Source: Candidatus Poseidoniales archaeon (lineage in GTDB: Archaea > Thermoplasmatota > Poseidoniia > Poseidoniales > Poseidoniaceae). Taken from it: DNA of 64,000 nucleotides. A model generated the notes under the pieces. The model saw only the letters and a program-made list of their open reading frames with translations, had not been told where the DNA came from and did no database searches. Shown piece by piece: positions 1-7,907 of the stretch. How positions within the stretch are numbered: the stretch's first letter is position 1; the number at the start of each line of letters is the position of its first letter. The position numbers and the translations under genes are program-made. The DNA lies in assembly GCA_003602415.1 (NCBI GenBank), contig QQSK01000013.1, positions 116,220-180,219 of the forward strand, written 5' to 3'.

Positions 1-318
1 ATTGGTGCAGATTTTGCTAAAGTGAATTATCCTCGTGCATTCGAAGGCATGACACAACCAGAAAGTCTTGGTATCGCTGCTGAAGCAGCAGGCCGCTGTG
101 GAATAATCTGTTCAGGAGGAGGAACACTTCCGCCTGAAGAATTCCTAGGACGTTTGGTTGACCAGATGCAAGTTTCAGGTTGTAGAGGTGCTGCAACTGG
201 CAGAAATATTCACCAGAAAACAACCGAAGAAGCAGTCAGAATGACCGCAGCATGTAAAGCGGTAATTTGTGATGGTGCTGGACTTGAAGAAGCTCTAGCA
301 ATTTACAATGGACAGTAA
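1..318 (+). CDS. FbaB/DhnA-type class I aldolase, C-terminal part
   Basis: The reading frame is open from base 1, so the gene starts outside the window and only the last 105 residues are seen. The fragment shows the C-terminal half of a TIM-barrel Schiff-base aldolase of the DeoC/FbaB/DhnA superfamily: GADFAKVNYP (beta strand), an ICSGGG phosphate-binding loop, GAATGRNIHQK (the second phosphate-binding loop, usually GVAVGRNIFQ), and a terminal EEALAIY helix. In archaea this family includes class I fructose-bisphosphate aldolase and 2-amino-3,7-dideoxy-D-threo-hept-6-ulosonate synthase of the alternative aromatic amino acid pathway. The fragment cannot separate the two because the Schiff-base lysine region lies partly outside. 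Confidence 0.75.
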   Translation: MGADFAKVNYPRAFEGMTQPESLGIAAEAAGRCGIICSGGGTLPPEEFLGRLVDQMQVSGCRGAATGRNIHQKTTEEAVRMTAACKAVICDGAGLEEALAIYNGQ

Positions 319-376
319 TCATTGTACCATTCCACAAGATGTACAGAGGCTACCTACGACTAGGCCGCCACAGAAC

Positions 377-392
377 ATGCAGACTCCTGCAT
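377..392. terminator. short hairpin between convergent genes
   Basis: ATGCAG-ACTC-CTGCAT is a perfect 6-bp stem with a 4-nt loop in the 100-bp gap between two convergent genes. Position suggests a transcription end signal, but there is no T-run on either side. Confidence 0.25.
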
Positions 393-417
393 CAGTAATC
401 TCGAGAATGCGAATCAT

Positions 418-744
418 TCAGTTTCGCCTGATTAGGTCGCTGGTTTGAACGTTGCCATCAGGGCCGATGATAATTGGCTGGCCTTCTTCCCATCCTGGGC
501 AGTTATCTGAAACCCATGTTCGTGTAGCCCATTCGCAGATGTCGTATCCGCCAGATAGTATTCCTGAACGCTTGATGTATCCTACTTTGACAATGTCCTT
601 GTCCTTTGAAAGGACGTTTCCGAGTTGTTGACTAGTTGTTCCATGCCTCATGGTGCTGTTGATGTGCTCTAGGATCTCTGCGGTATTTCGCGGTTTGTCA
701 CCTAGGAACTTCTTGATTTTCTCTCGTATTCTTACTGTCTTCAT
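418..744 (-). CDS. small winged-helix-like protein, unknown function
   Basis: A 108-residue protein that I do not recognise as a named family. The N-terminal 55 residues (MKTVRIREKIKKFLGDKPRN, then a TAEILEHIN helix and a TSQQLGNVLSKD helix) have the helix-turn-helix rhythm of a small winged-helix domain, followed by a hydrophobic strand-like stretch (IVKVGYIKRSG) that could be the wing. The C-terminal half has two Cys and is rich in Trp and Gly. The gene has AGGAGGAG directly before its ATG (plus strand 746-760 region reads ctcctcctt), an unusually good ribosome site. It is probably DNA binding, but this is inference from fold-like pattern only. Confidence 0.6.
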   Translation of the reverse strand: MKTVRIREKIKKFLGDKPRNTAEILEHINSTMRHGTTSQQLGNVLSKDKDIVKVGYIKRSGILSGGYDICEWATRTWVSDNCPGWEEGQPIIIGPDGNVQTSDLIRRN

Positions 745-1006
745 TAGTCATCTCCTCCTTGTCATTTGGCTGTTTCCTGTGTCTTGGATGGGCCGTTGAA
801 TCCAAGGAGCGAAGCAGCCCATATAACCGTTGCTACTACATCGAGTTCAAAGTTACATTAACTAACTCGATTTTTGACATAAAAGTGGTTTTATTGTTAA
901 ACCGAGTTTAATAAAGGGAGTTCTCCAGTGGAAATATGTAACAAAATGTAACAAAATAGTGTAAAGTAAGTAAAAATCCTGATATATCAAGTATTATTGG
1001 AACAAA
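745..1006. promoter_or_regulatory. AT-rich divergent intergenic region with CGAGTT repeats
   Basis: A 262-bp gap between two divergently transcribed genes that both look like DNA-binding proteins. It holds an inverted repeat TCGAGTT (841-847) / AACTCGA (864-870) with a 16-nt spacer, a third CGAGTT half-site at 903-908, a GGAGTTCTCC palindrome at 917-926, an ORB-like element at 923-934 and a perfect tandem 10-bp repeat TGTAACAAAA at 937-946 and 947-956. The density of short repeats suggests operator sites for one or both neighbours, possibly autoregulation. Confidence 0.45.
917..934. promoter_or_regulatory. ORB-like element (candidate Orc1/Cdc6 site)
   Basis: CTCCAGTGGAAA at 923-934 resembles the dyad core of euryarchaeal origin recognition boxes (TTCCAGTGGAAAC type, from family knowledge). 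It is preceded by GGGAGTTCTCC; a related GGGAGTTTACTCC is found beside orc1 at 7774-7786. A single box without the G-run that usually follows is weak evidence, so this is tentative. Confidence 0.3.
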
Positions 1007-1015
1007 TTGGTGACA

Positions 1016-3295
1016 ATGGTGCGTAGTAATCGTATTAGATCTACATACCAAAGAAGAATCCTAGATTGGCTTGCAGATGGAGGAGGAACTGTAACTGAAG
1101 TTTCTCAGGCGCTGGGGATCAGAATCCCTCACGCTTCTGCAGCCCTGAAAAAACTCAGAGAATCGGGCGACGTCGCCAGAGATCATGTTAGTCAACGCGG
1201 CTCTAGATATCGCTTATCTTCTCAAGGATTGACCCGTTTAGAATCAGATGGTTTGTCTAGATTGAATGAGTTGGTAAGGTGGCCTCCGCCACCAGGTGCG
1301 GCAGGGATAGTTTTGGCTAGAGAAGGGCCTATGCTACTACTTGGTTACGCCTCAATGCCAGCTGGACCTCTGCTTGGACTACCTGAAAGGCCAATGAATG
1401 AGGAAAGTGGAGTGATGGAAGATTCCACTGGAAATCAAGGGGAGTCTGACACATGGATTTGGGCTGTACAAAGAGGAGATGGTCCAGTATGGTGGGATTT
1501 AGATTCCTCGAGGAGGGCACAACCACCAGAAGAACCGAGTTCTCTAACATTAGCTGCTTGGATGGAACGTCCAAAAGTAATGGGTATTGTTCGAGCAAGA
1601 ATATTGGATGAAACAAATCCTTGGCCCTTAGGAGTTGGAAGTTGGTTCAAAACTTTACCAACTGGTTACTGGCCTGAATTACCACAGGTATTACGCGATG
1701 GTGATGCAGCAATTGGTCGTGCAGGTAATTCCGGTCCATTGGTTAGCCCTAGAGGCGGGATGCATGCTAGAATAGGAAGGAGAACAGATCGTTCATTATT
1801 GATCAATAGTTTCGTTGAAGAATCATTTACGGTTGCAGATGGCGACCTTTTGGCACGTCCAGAATCTGCTTTACCCAAGGGTTTGCTCAAGCATTGGCTG
1901 AAGATTATCCATCCACGTCTCAATCAACATTCAATCAATGAGAGATTCGAGAGGTTATCTAAAGACATAGATTCTTCATCATCCAATGCATTAACCAGAA
2001 AGTTACTCAATGATTTCCCAGGAAGGGTTTGGAAGAATCAGAAGACCAAATTCATAGACACTCGCTCTCTTTCACAAAGAGGTGGAGAGGCAGCGTTAAG
2101 ATACGCTATTGAGGTTAGTGAAGATTCCATTGTCTTGGATTGGAGATGGAATGAAAATGTGGAATTGTTGAACAGGTTTTCAAGTGATACTCGTTGTAAA
2201 TTATTGATTTCAGAATCGTCTCAAACCAATTTGCCATTCATCCTGACTTCGACAAATGAAACTGGTAAATTCAAATTAGAAATTCCTGGCAGACTATACC
2301 TCCCAATTAGTATCAAACAAGACGAATCTGTACCTGAGGATTGGAAGGCTCCAAAATCTCCATCAGAATTAGTTCGAGGTAATTCGAATACAATTTCAAA
2401 TGCAGATAATGAGTTAGATGCTATGTGGAAAGCGTGCATGCTACAATCTGGTAACGATGTCTGGGCAGATAGACACGAGAAAGAATATCCTCTAGCCTCA
2501 TGGATTGCAACCAGTAAAGAAAACCAGGTGGCAAGATGGAGGAGAATTGGAAATCAAATCGATCCGGTTTGGGCTGGCTTGGCCGATATGACAATTTTTG
2601 ATGATGATGATTTAGCAGACCTAGCGTTAGTTGATGACAAGGCACTTTCGATATTGATAGCTAGAATTAGGAATAATCCTTTGCGAATATTATCGAAAAC
2701 CGTGACAAATCCTGCTATTGCAACCGCAATTTTGCTTAGCACAGAATGGATTGATATCGACGCAGATGTCATAGATTGTTGGCTAACCAATCCTCTACGT
2801 GTATCAGATGTCCTTAGAAGGAATTGGGGCAAATCAGAAATCGGGAGATTGGTAGATGCCTGTCAACATCACAGTGTTCTATTCAATAATTCCAAAATTC
2901 ACGATAGAATTCAAATTCTTGCGATAATGGAAGATGTGCATTATTCGTTGTGGAAAGAACATTCTGTTGAATGGTTATCCATTTGTTTGGGCTCTACTAT
3001 TGGCAGAAATGCCTTGTCTATGCTAGATTTACCTTGGCCTGCTATCGTATACGAACAAAATCTAGATTCAGGTGATTTAGTCTTGATTCACCACATGCCA
3101 GATGGAATAGGAACAGATTCACTGAAAGATGTGATGGAAGGGTTAGAGGCTAGGGAGAATAATCGTCCACCAAGCCAAGGAAGAACACATCCATTGGCAG
3201 GATGGTTATTCCAGGAATTGGTTCCTCAGCCTGAATTAGATACTGAATATGATTTGGATATTCATATCGCTTTGCACCGACGCTTTGAACAATGA
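1016..3295 (+). CDS. large protein with N-terminal winged-helix domain
   Basis: A 759-residue protein. Residues about 5-75 form a MarR/ArsR-like winged helix: an YQRRILDWLADGGG helix, VTEVSQALGI and PHASAALKKLRESGDV as the helix-turn-helix, then a wing RGSRYRLSSQGLTRLE. The remaining 680 residues match no family I recognise; they contain WLAD/WMER/WNEN tryptophan-rich segments and a C-terminal helical half. It is likely a sequence-specific regulator or a DNA-associated protein peculiar to this lineage. TTG (1007) and GTG (1010) codons lie upstream in frame; ATG 1016 was chosen because the winged-helix begins directly after it. The upstream region is packed with short repeats that could be its own operators. 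Confidence 0.7.
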   Translation: MVRSNRIRSTYQRRILDWLADGGGTVTEVSQALGIRIPHASAALKKLRESGDVARDHVSQRGSRYRLSSQGLTRLESDGLSRLNELVRWPPPPGAAGIVLAREGPMLLLGYASMPAGPLLGLPERPMNEESGVMEDSTGNQGESDTWIWAVQRGDGPVWWDLDSSRRAQPPEEPSSLTLAAWMERPKVMGIVRARILDETNPWPLGVGSWFKTLPTGYWPELPQVLRDGDAAIGRAGNSGPLVSPRGGMHARIGRRTDRSLLINSFVEESFTVADGDLLARPESALPKGLLKHWLKIIHPRLNQHSINERFERLSKDIDSSSSNALTRKLLNDFPGRVWKNQKTKFIDTRSLSQRGGEAALRYAIEVSEDSIVLDWRWNENVELLNRFSSDTRCKLLISESSQTNLPFILTSTNETGKFKLEIPGRLYLPISIKQDESVPEDWKAPKSPSELVRGNSNTISNADNELDAMWKACMLQSGNDVWADRHEKEYPLASWIATSKENQVARWRRIGNQIDPVWAGLADMTIFDDDDLADLALVDDKALSILIARIRNNPLRILSKTVTNPAIATAILLSTEWIDIDADVIDCWLTNPLRVSDVLRRNWGKSEIGRLVDACQHHSVLFNNSKIHDRIQILAIMEDVHYSLWKEHSVEWLSICLGSTIGRNALSMLDLPWPAIVYEQNLDSGDLVLIHHMPDGIGTDSLKDVMEGLEARENNRPPSQGRTHPLAGWLFQELVPQPELDTEYDLDIHIALHRRFEQ

Positions 3296-3299
3296 GAGC

Positions 3300-3592
3300 C
3301 ACCGACACTAACTCGACCGCACATGCAACATCGCACGGAGAGCGTCCGCTCAGTGAACTGCGATACCAATGTATGCGGTCGCGTGCCATCGACGAAGACC
3401 AGGGTGACTCTTAGGAGAATGACCTCTGATGCAAACCGATGGACAATGTGGTCGGTAATGGGTCCTCGCTGGACGAGAGAATGAGAGTGAGACAACCAAC
3501 CGGCTGCACAGATAAGCCCTGACCCTGGGTCAAGCCTCCGAGGAGACAGTGACAGGGGCTGTTACGGGTCGGGGCACAGATTTCTTTGCGAT
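3300..3592 (+). ncRNA. rnpB: candidate divergent archaeal RNase P RNA
   Basis: About 300 bp of clearly higher GC than the flanks and without a coding frame lies between two plus-strand genes. Segments occur in the order expected for the conserved regions of RNase P RNA: GCAAACCGATGG (3431-3442; compare AGCAAACCGCCGAUGG), GAGTGAGAC (3485-3493; compare GGGUGAAA), GCACAGATAAGCC (3506-3518; compare GGCACGGUAAACUCC), GGGTCAAGCC (3527-3536; compare GGAGCAAGGCC), and CACAGAT near the 3' end (compare ACAGAA). Perfect stems are visible: GACCGCA 3315-3321 with TGCGGTC 3374-3380, and TGACCC-T-GGGTCA at 3519-3531. The 5' GAGGAAAGUC box is not clear (GGAGAGCGTCC at 3338-3348 is the nearest), and end points are approximate. 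RNase P RNA is the best reading; another structured RNA remains possible. Confidence 0.5.
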
Positions 3593-3625
3593 TCATTGAA
3601 TAGCCATCCAAACCCAGTGGATAGT

Positions 3626-4615
3626 ATGGGGAAGTTGGAGCGCTGCTTAGTCGGTGGCACTTTCGACAGATTTCATGATGGCCACAAGGCTTTGCTCGAA
3701 ATGGCATTAGATGTCGCAGAGTTAGTCGAAGTTTGGATCACAAACGATGAAATGTCGGCCTCTAAATCTCCTGTACTCGAATCTTTTGAAGATAGAAGGG
3801 AAGCAATTCTGGTCTGGGCCGATGAAAGAATCACTACTCATGAATTAGAAGATAGTCTTGGTCCTGCTCCAATCCGAAAAGATTGCGACAGTATCATTTG
3901 CACTCCTGAGACTTTGAACAACTGTCAAAAAATCAATGAAATGAGATTACGAAATGGTTTGATTCCTTTAGAAATCATAGAAGTTCCTCACACACTTGAT
4001 GAGAATGGCGGAATAATTTCTAGTTCTAGAATCAGAGCTGGATTGATTGACAAAGAAGGGAAAGTTTGGCTAAATGAGACCAACCGACTAAACACATATC
4101 ATTTTCATTCTGGTTTGGATTCAGAACTCAAGAAACCATCTGGTGAATTATTTCCAGGTCCAGAAGAATCTCCAGAGATTGCAATGTCTGCAGCGATGGA
4201 GAATATTGCTCCAGGCGGCATTGTAGCGGTTGGAGATGTAAGCGTGGCGACATTGCTTGACATGGGTGTAATTCCAGATATTGCACTAGTGGATGGGATG
4301 ACTAAGCGTACAGAGTTAATCGAGAAAGTAGAACTCTCGCAATTTGATTTGCTAATCTCAGCAGTCAATCCTGCCGGTCAAATCACTCCCTCTCTCATCC
4401 AATCAATCGATGCTGCACTCCATAGTGACCAAACAACTTGCATCGAAGTCGATGGGGAAGAGGATTTAGCTCCAATTATTGTACACCTATTGGCACCTAT
4501 AGGCACTAATGTTGTTTATGGGCAACCATCCAAAGGAGTCGTATTACGCATTACCGACCTTGCAGCAAAAGAACAATGTCGAGGCTTGCTATCAAGATTC
4601 GAGGTGAGAAATTGA
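3626..4615 (+). CDS. coaD: phosphopantetheine adenylyltransferase / GTP-dependent dephospho-CoA kinase fusion
   Basis: A 329-residue bifunctional enzyme for the last two steps of coenzyme A synthesis. Residues 1-150 are an archaeal-type pantetheine-phosphate adenylyltransferase: the nucleotidyltransferase signature GGTFDRFHDGHK near the N terminus and the ISSSRIRAG motif near residue 130. Residues about 165-329 match the DUF359 family, identified as GTP-dependent dephospho-CoA kinase in archaea: VAVGDVSVATLL, PDIALVDGMTKR, NPAGQIT, DGEEDLAPI and VVYGQPSKGVV. The two activities are normally separate proteins. ATG 3626 was preferred over TTG 3596 because the catalytic domain begins directly after it. 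The downstream glycosyltransferase start overlaps this stop codon. Confidence 0.88.
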   Translation: MGKLERCLVGGTFDRFHDGHKALLEMALDVAELVEVWITNDEMSASKSPVLESFEDRREAILVWADERITTHELEDSLGPAPIRKDCDSIICTPETLNNCQKINEMRLRNGLIPLEIIEVPHTLDENGGIISSSRIRAGLIDKEGKVWLNETNRLNTYHFHSGLDSELKKPSGELFPGPEESPEIAMSAAMENIAPGGIVAVGDVSVATLLDMGVIPDIALVDGMTKRTELIEKVELSQFDLLISAVNPAGQITPSLIQSIDAALHSDQTTCIEVDGEEDLAPIIVHLLAPIGTNVVYGQPSKGVVLRITDLAAKEQCRGLLSRFEVRN

Positions 4616-5628
4616 CATTGGTTTCTATTGCAGTATGCGTTAGAAATGGATTAGATTGGATAGACGGGTGTCTAGAATCCTTGGTCAATCAAACCCATTC
4701 ACCACTTGAAATCATATTGGTGGATGATGGTTCAACCGATGGGAGCCAGGATAAAGTGAAACAATGGTCTGAACATGAATTAGTTTCAACAATCCTGCAA
4801 AAACCGCTTGGACTTTCTGCAGGAAGAATGGCAGCACTTAGTGAAGCAAAAGGCGAATGGTTTGCGATTACTGATATTGATGTTAGACCCGAAGCGGATT
4901 GGATTCAGAGGATGTTGGAGTCTTCAGAATCTCGAGATGGTGAAAATGTAGTAGCGGTGACGGGACGGACAGTCTTTGGCAGATCGGATGATGTCATTTC
5001 TCGCATTAGGTCGTTAGAAATTGAATCCAAGTATCGTTCTCGTCCCCGTCGGACCAAGTTAGCTAACGGTCCGTGTTCAATGTTTGATAGAGAGCAGTTA
5101 TTGGAAATTGGCGGATTTGATCCTTCTTGGTATCATGCTGAAGACATGGAAGTTTCTCTCAAACTGGTCGAAAATGGAGGGACGATTGTTTACACTCCTG
5201 AAGCCGTTGTTAATCACGTTCCAGAAACTGGGCTTTCCCGATTTTTGCATAAGAGAAGAAGAGACGCTAGAGCCCACGTCAGAATCCACAGAAGATACAA
5301 AGGAGTTAGGCACGACTTCATAGGTTCATCTTGGATGGTTTTGTGGATGATACCATTGATGGCTTTAGGCTCATATGGCGCATATCTGTATTCATTAAAT
5401 CTCACAAATTATTCTTCGATTGATTTAGAATCGCTGTACTATTCTCTAACAAGAGAAGTTTTGCTGATTATGTTTTTACCACTATTTTGGCTGGTCTCAA
5501 TCATTAGAAGCCATTTGCCAAAAAGAAGTCTGAAAGCACTAATTGTACTTTTCACATGGTCGATATACCTGTGGCAAGGAATCTTGCTAGGCTATTTAGA
5601 TGCGTTATTGAGGCGTAATGGCCACTAA
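4612..5628 (+). CDS. family 2 glycosyltransferase with C-terminal membrane segments
   Basis: A 338-residue GT-A fold enzyme. Visible features are the nucleotide-sugar motif VSIAVCVRNGLDWI..SLVNQTH, LVDDGSTDGS, the DxD-like TDIDVRP and an acceptor-side segment WYHAEDMEVSLKL (ED motif). Three C-terminal hydrophobic segments (around residues 240-262, 283-302 and 313-330) anchor it in the membrane, so it probably adds sugars to a lipid-linked acceptor for surface glycan or protein N-glycosylation. TTG 4612 is the likely start: it overlaps the previous stop as TTGA and has GAGGTGA 4 nt upstream. ATG 4576 would overlap the previous gene by 40 bp. Confidence 0.8.
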   Translation: MTLVSIAVCVRNGLDWIDGCLESLVNQTHSPLEIILVDDGSTDGSQDKVKQWSEHELVSTILQKPLGLSAGRMAALSEAKGEWFAITDIDVRPEADWIQRMLESSESRDGENVVAVTGRTVFGRSDDVISRIRSLEIESKYRSRPRRTKLANGPCSMFDREQLLEIGGFDPSWYHAEDMEVSLKLVENGGTIVYTPEAVVNHVPETGLSRFLHKRRRDARAHVRIHRRYKGVRHDFIGSSWMVLWMIPLMALGSYGAYLYSLNLTNYSSIDLESLYYSLTREVLLIMFLPLFWLVSIIRSHLPKRSLKALIVLFTWSIYLWQGILLGYLDALLRRNGH

Positions 5629-6180
5629 TCACTCATCATCTTCTACAGTTGAAAGCATTCTCAGGACTAAACCTGTTGCCATCAATGCAATTGCGATAGA
5701 ATAAACTCCAGGGTCAATCCATGATGTGTACATGATTCCCCAATAGAAGTAGAATACAACACTTGCAAGCATGGACCAAGTTCCTAGGACCAATGACCAT
5801 CCACCATTTCCTGGCTCGATCAAGTCGTTGTACCACTCGCTTTTTACCATTGACTGAATCCAATCGGATGCACTACCATCGCCGATTAATGAGCGAGATC
5901 CGAGGAAGGTCAAAACACCACAAAGTACCATGAAAACAGCGTCTCCTGCAACAAATGCAGATGCAGTATCCTTGTTATCAAATGCTGCGTTAGTATATTC
6001 AAAAGTGAATACTCCACCCCAAGATACTCGATAACTTGGATGAATAATTCCCATAATGTTGAGAATTGCTAGCATTAAACCAAGGATTCCTAGCCAAAAA
6101 TACCAGTTAGCAAGAGTCTTTGATGGGTTTGTCAGCATATCGAACATACCGTTCTCTGCATTCTCACCTTCGTTGCTCAT
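5629..6180 (-). CDS. four-helix membrane protein, unknown
   Basis: A 183-residue integral membrane protein that I cannot name. Hydrophobic stretches lie at about residues 27-48 (WYFWLGILGLMLAILNIMGI), 78-95 (AFVAGDAVFMVLCGVLTF), 128-150 (LVLGTWSMLASVVFYFYWG) and 157-175. The N terminus is polar and acidic, and the C terminus ends in EDDE. Its stop codon abuts the stop of the convergent glycosyltransferase exactly. ATG 6180 is taken as start; an in-frame ATG at 6225 would add 15 polar residues. Confidence 0.6.
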   Translation of the reverse strand: MSNEGENAENGMFDMLTNPSKTLANWYFWLGILGLMLAILNIMGIIHPSYRVSWGGVFTFEYTNAAFDNKDTASAFVAGDAVFMVLCGVLTFLGSRSLIGDGSASDWIQSMVKSEWYNDLIEPGNGGWSLVLGTWSMLASVVFYFYWGIMYTSWIDPGVYSIAIALMATGLVLRMLSTVEDDE

Positions 6181-6244
6181 GCGTCCGTCGACCTTGGACG
6201 CGTTTAAGAGTCTTGGCATAGCCAAAATAAGGCCGGATTACAAC

Positions 6245-7486
6245 TCAAAGTTGAGTTTGGTGTCGATATTTTGCTGAGAAAACATCGGTCAAAGCAGGTT
6301 CAGCCTTTGACATTACATCACAAGGGTCTATGTTGGTAGGAATACAAGAATTGATTTCTTTACTGCGTCCATATCGTCCACGTGAAATGGTTTTAGCGGT
6401 GATTAATCCTAACATGTCCAAGTTTGAAATGATTCCAGAGATTCTCCTGGCTGTAAGGAATTGCTGTCCGATGTGAGAACAAGCTTGCTTGTAAATATGG
6501 TAAACTTCACCAGTTTGTATATTCCTCAAACCATTCTTTTCGTTGATTAAAACTGAGGATAATACCAATTTTTGCTGAGTTGGAAGGGTTCTGATAACAG
6601 GAGTTACTTGGTCGGACTCAATTTGAGCCTGAGCAATTCTGACATGATTTTGTTCAACCACTTCAACGCCTTCTTGTTCTGCTTTTTCTGTTGAGACTCG
6701 CAACAAGTCTAGAGCACATCGAGCATCTCCATGTTCTTGTGCAGCAAGGGCCGCACATAACTCGATCACTCCTGGACCAATCGCCTCAGTACTAATACCA
6801 AGACTTGCTCGAGAGCGCAAAATGTCCTGAAGTTGCTCAGCATTGTATGGATTGAAAACAATATCTTGTTGTCCAAGTCGACTTCTAACTCTTGGATCTA
6901 AGAAATCTGTGAATTTGAGGTCATTAGAAATCCCGATAACACAAGCCCTTGCATTCTTCAATTCAGCATTCAAGTTTGTTAGGTTGTAGAGAAGGTCATC
7001 GCCTGCTTTCTTTACTAGATGGTCGATTTCATCAAGAACCAGAACATAAACTCCTCCTCGAGAATTCATTCTTTTGACCAATTCTGAGAAAACTCTGTCG
7101 GTAGGCCATCCAGTGAATGGAATCTCTTCTCTTTCATGATCTTCTAATAATGCATTTCCAAGATGTGAAAGTACTCTGTACTGTGTGTCGATTTGTCGAC
7201 AGTTAACCATTACTGGATGGACGATTCTTCCAATCGACTCTCCCTTCCTTTGCAGTTGGTCACAAACGTATCTAGTAACTGCTGTTTTTCCTGCACCGGT
7301 TACGCCGTACAAAATCATGTTAGATGGAATATGTCCCTTTAGGGCTTCAACTAGATTAAATGAAAGCTGGTCTCTCTCGTAGTCACGATGAGGTAGTGTC
7401 TCTGGTTGGTAAGTGTGGCGCAGTACTTCTTTCTGAATAAACAGAGTTTTTTGATTGAGAATTCCATCGAAAATATTTCTCTTCAA
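6245..7486 (-). CDS. cdc6: Orc1/Cdc6 replication initiator
   Basis: A 413-residue AAA+ protein that binds origin DNA and helps load the MCM helicase. Walker A is GVTGAGKTAV (residues 61-70), Walker B VLVLDEIDHL (148-157), sensor 1 ISNDLKF, and the DPRVRSRLGQ region corresponds to the arginine-finger/box VII area. Sensor 2 lies in EHGDARCALDLLR. The last 120 residues form the winged-helix DNA-binding domain (QQKLVLSSVLI, GEVYHIYKQAC, RRISGIISNLDMLGLI). The start is TTG 7486 with GAGGTG 7 nt upstream. The gene sits next to a 420-bp AT-rich non-coding region, the usual arrangement for an archaeal oriC. Confidence 0.93.
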   Translation of the reverse strand: MKRNIFDGILNQKTLFIQKEVLRHTYQPETLPHRDYERDQLSFNLVEALKGHIPSNMILYGVTGAGKTAVTRYVCDQLQRKGESIGRIVHPVMVNCRQIDTQYRVLSHLGNALLEDHEREEIPFTGWPTDRVFSELVKRMNSRGGVYVLVLDEIDHLVKKAGDDLLYNLTNLNAELKNARACVIGISNDLKFTDFLDPRVRSRLGQQDIVFNPYNAEQLQDILRSRASLGISTEAIGPGVIELCAALAAQEHGDARCALDLLRVSTEKAEQEGVEVVEQNHVRIAQAQIESDQVTPVIRTLPTQQKLVLSSVLINEKNGLRNIQTGEVYHIYKQACSHIGQQFLTARRISGIISNLDMLGLITAKTISRGRYGRSKEINSCIPTNIDPCDVMSKAEPALTDVFSAKYRHQTQL

Positions 7487-7631
7487 AAAATAACACCTCT
7501 GATTTTTATCTTAGTCGTTTGAGCCCGGTCCATACCATGCGTGATGCCTACGGGGAGTCCGAGTCCACCATATAAGGATAATCCCGTGCAAGGATATTTG
7601 CAAGCGGTTTTGTCCATAAACTGAATTTCAA

Positions 7632-7659
7632 TTGGGGGTATAAAAAGGGAAGGGGGTAT
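7632..7659. repeat. paired G-run direct repeats in origin candidate
   Basis: TTGGGGGTAT (7632-7641) and AAGGGGGTAT (7650-7659) share an 8-bp GGGGGTAT core 18 bp apart. Euryarchaeal origin recognition boxes carry a G-string on one side of the dyad, so these may be degenerate initiator sites. Confidence 0.35.
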
Positions 7660-7774
7660 TTTTGTTTTCACTTATAAAAAAAGACAACTGTGGTCCTAAA
7701 AATTTCAAGCTTTGCGGGTGATAAAAAATTCTCCGCCGAACATAAAATCCATTTTTATCGGAACAAAATTTGAG

Positions 7775-7786
7775 GGAGTTTACTCC
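7775..7786. promoter_or_regulatory. GGAGT-TT-ACTCC palindrome
   Basis: A 5-bp-arm palindrome inside the AT-rich origin candidate. A similar GGAGTTCTCC occurs at 917-926 beside an ORB-like box, suggesting one protein may recognise both. Confidence 0.3.
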
Positions 7787-7907
7787 AATTTAAGTTTGAA
7801 TAATTTCTCGATCGAATTTTTTTATAAATTTTTGATATTGAAGACGTTGAAAAAACCGCAGAATAAATAATAACAATAAAAAATGTTATTTTTAGTATAT
7901 TTTATTC

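Larger units (their letters stand above)
7487..7907. other. oriC: candidate chromosomal replication origin
   Basis: A 421-bp gene-free region directly upstream of orc1/cdc6. The distal 270 bp are extremely AT-rich (runs such as ttttttataaatttttgat and aataaataataacaataaaa), which would serve as an unwinding element. G-runs GGGGGTAT occur twice as direct repeats (7634-7641 and 7652-7659), and a GGAGT-TT-ACTCC palindrome lies at 7775-7786. A TATA-like ccttatatgg on the minus strand near 7572 may be the orc1 promoter. Canonical TTCCAGTGGAAA boxes were not found here, so the origin call rests on gene context and composition. Confidence 0.5.

Noticed and set aside
319-417. Possible RNA gene in the first intergenic gap
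   Set aside because: Only one 6-bp hairpin is visible and no tRNA or snoRNA box pattern could be supported.
3300-3592. SRP RNA as the identity of the GC-rich block
   Set aside because: No helix 8 signature (GGAAG...AGCAG type) on either strand, and the conserved pieces fit RNase P order better.
7483-7671. 62-residue minus-strand frame upstream of orc1
   Set aside because: It lies in the promoter/origin region, overlaps the orc1 start, and its residues show no protein-like pattern. Promoter and leader sequence explain it better.
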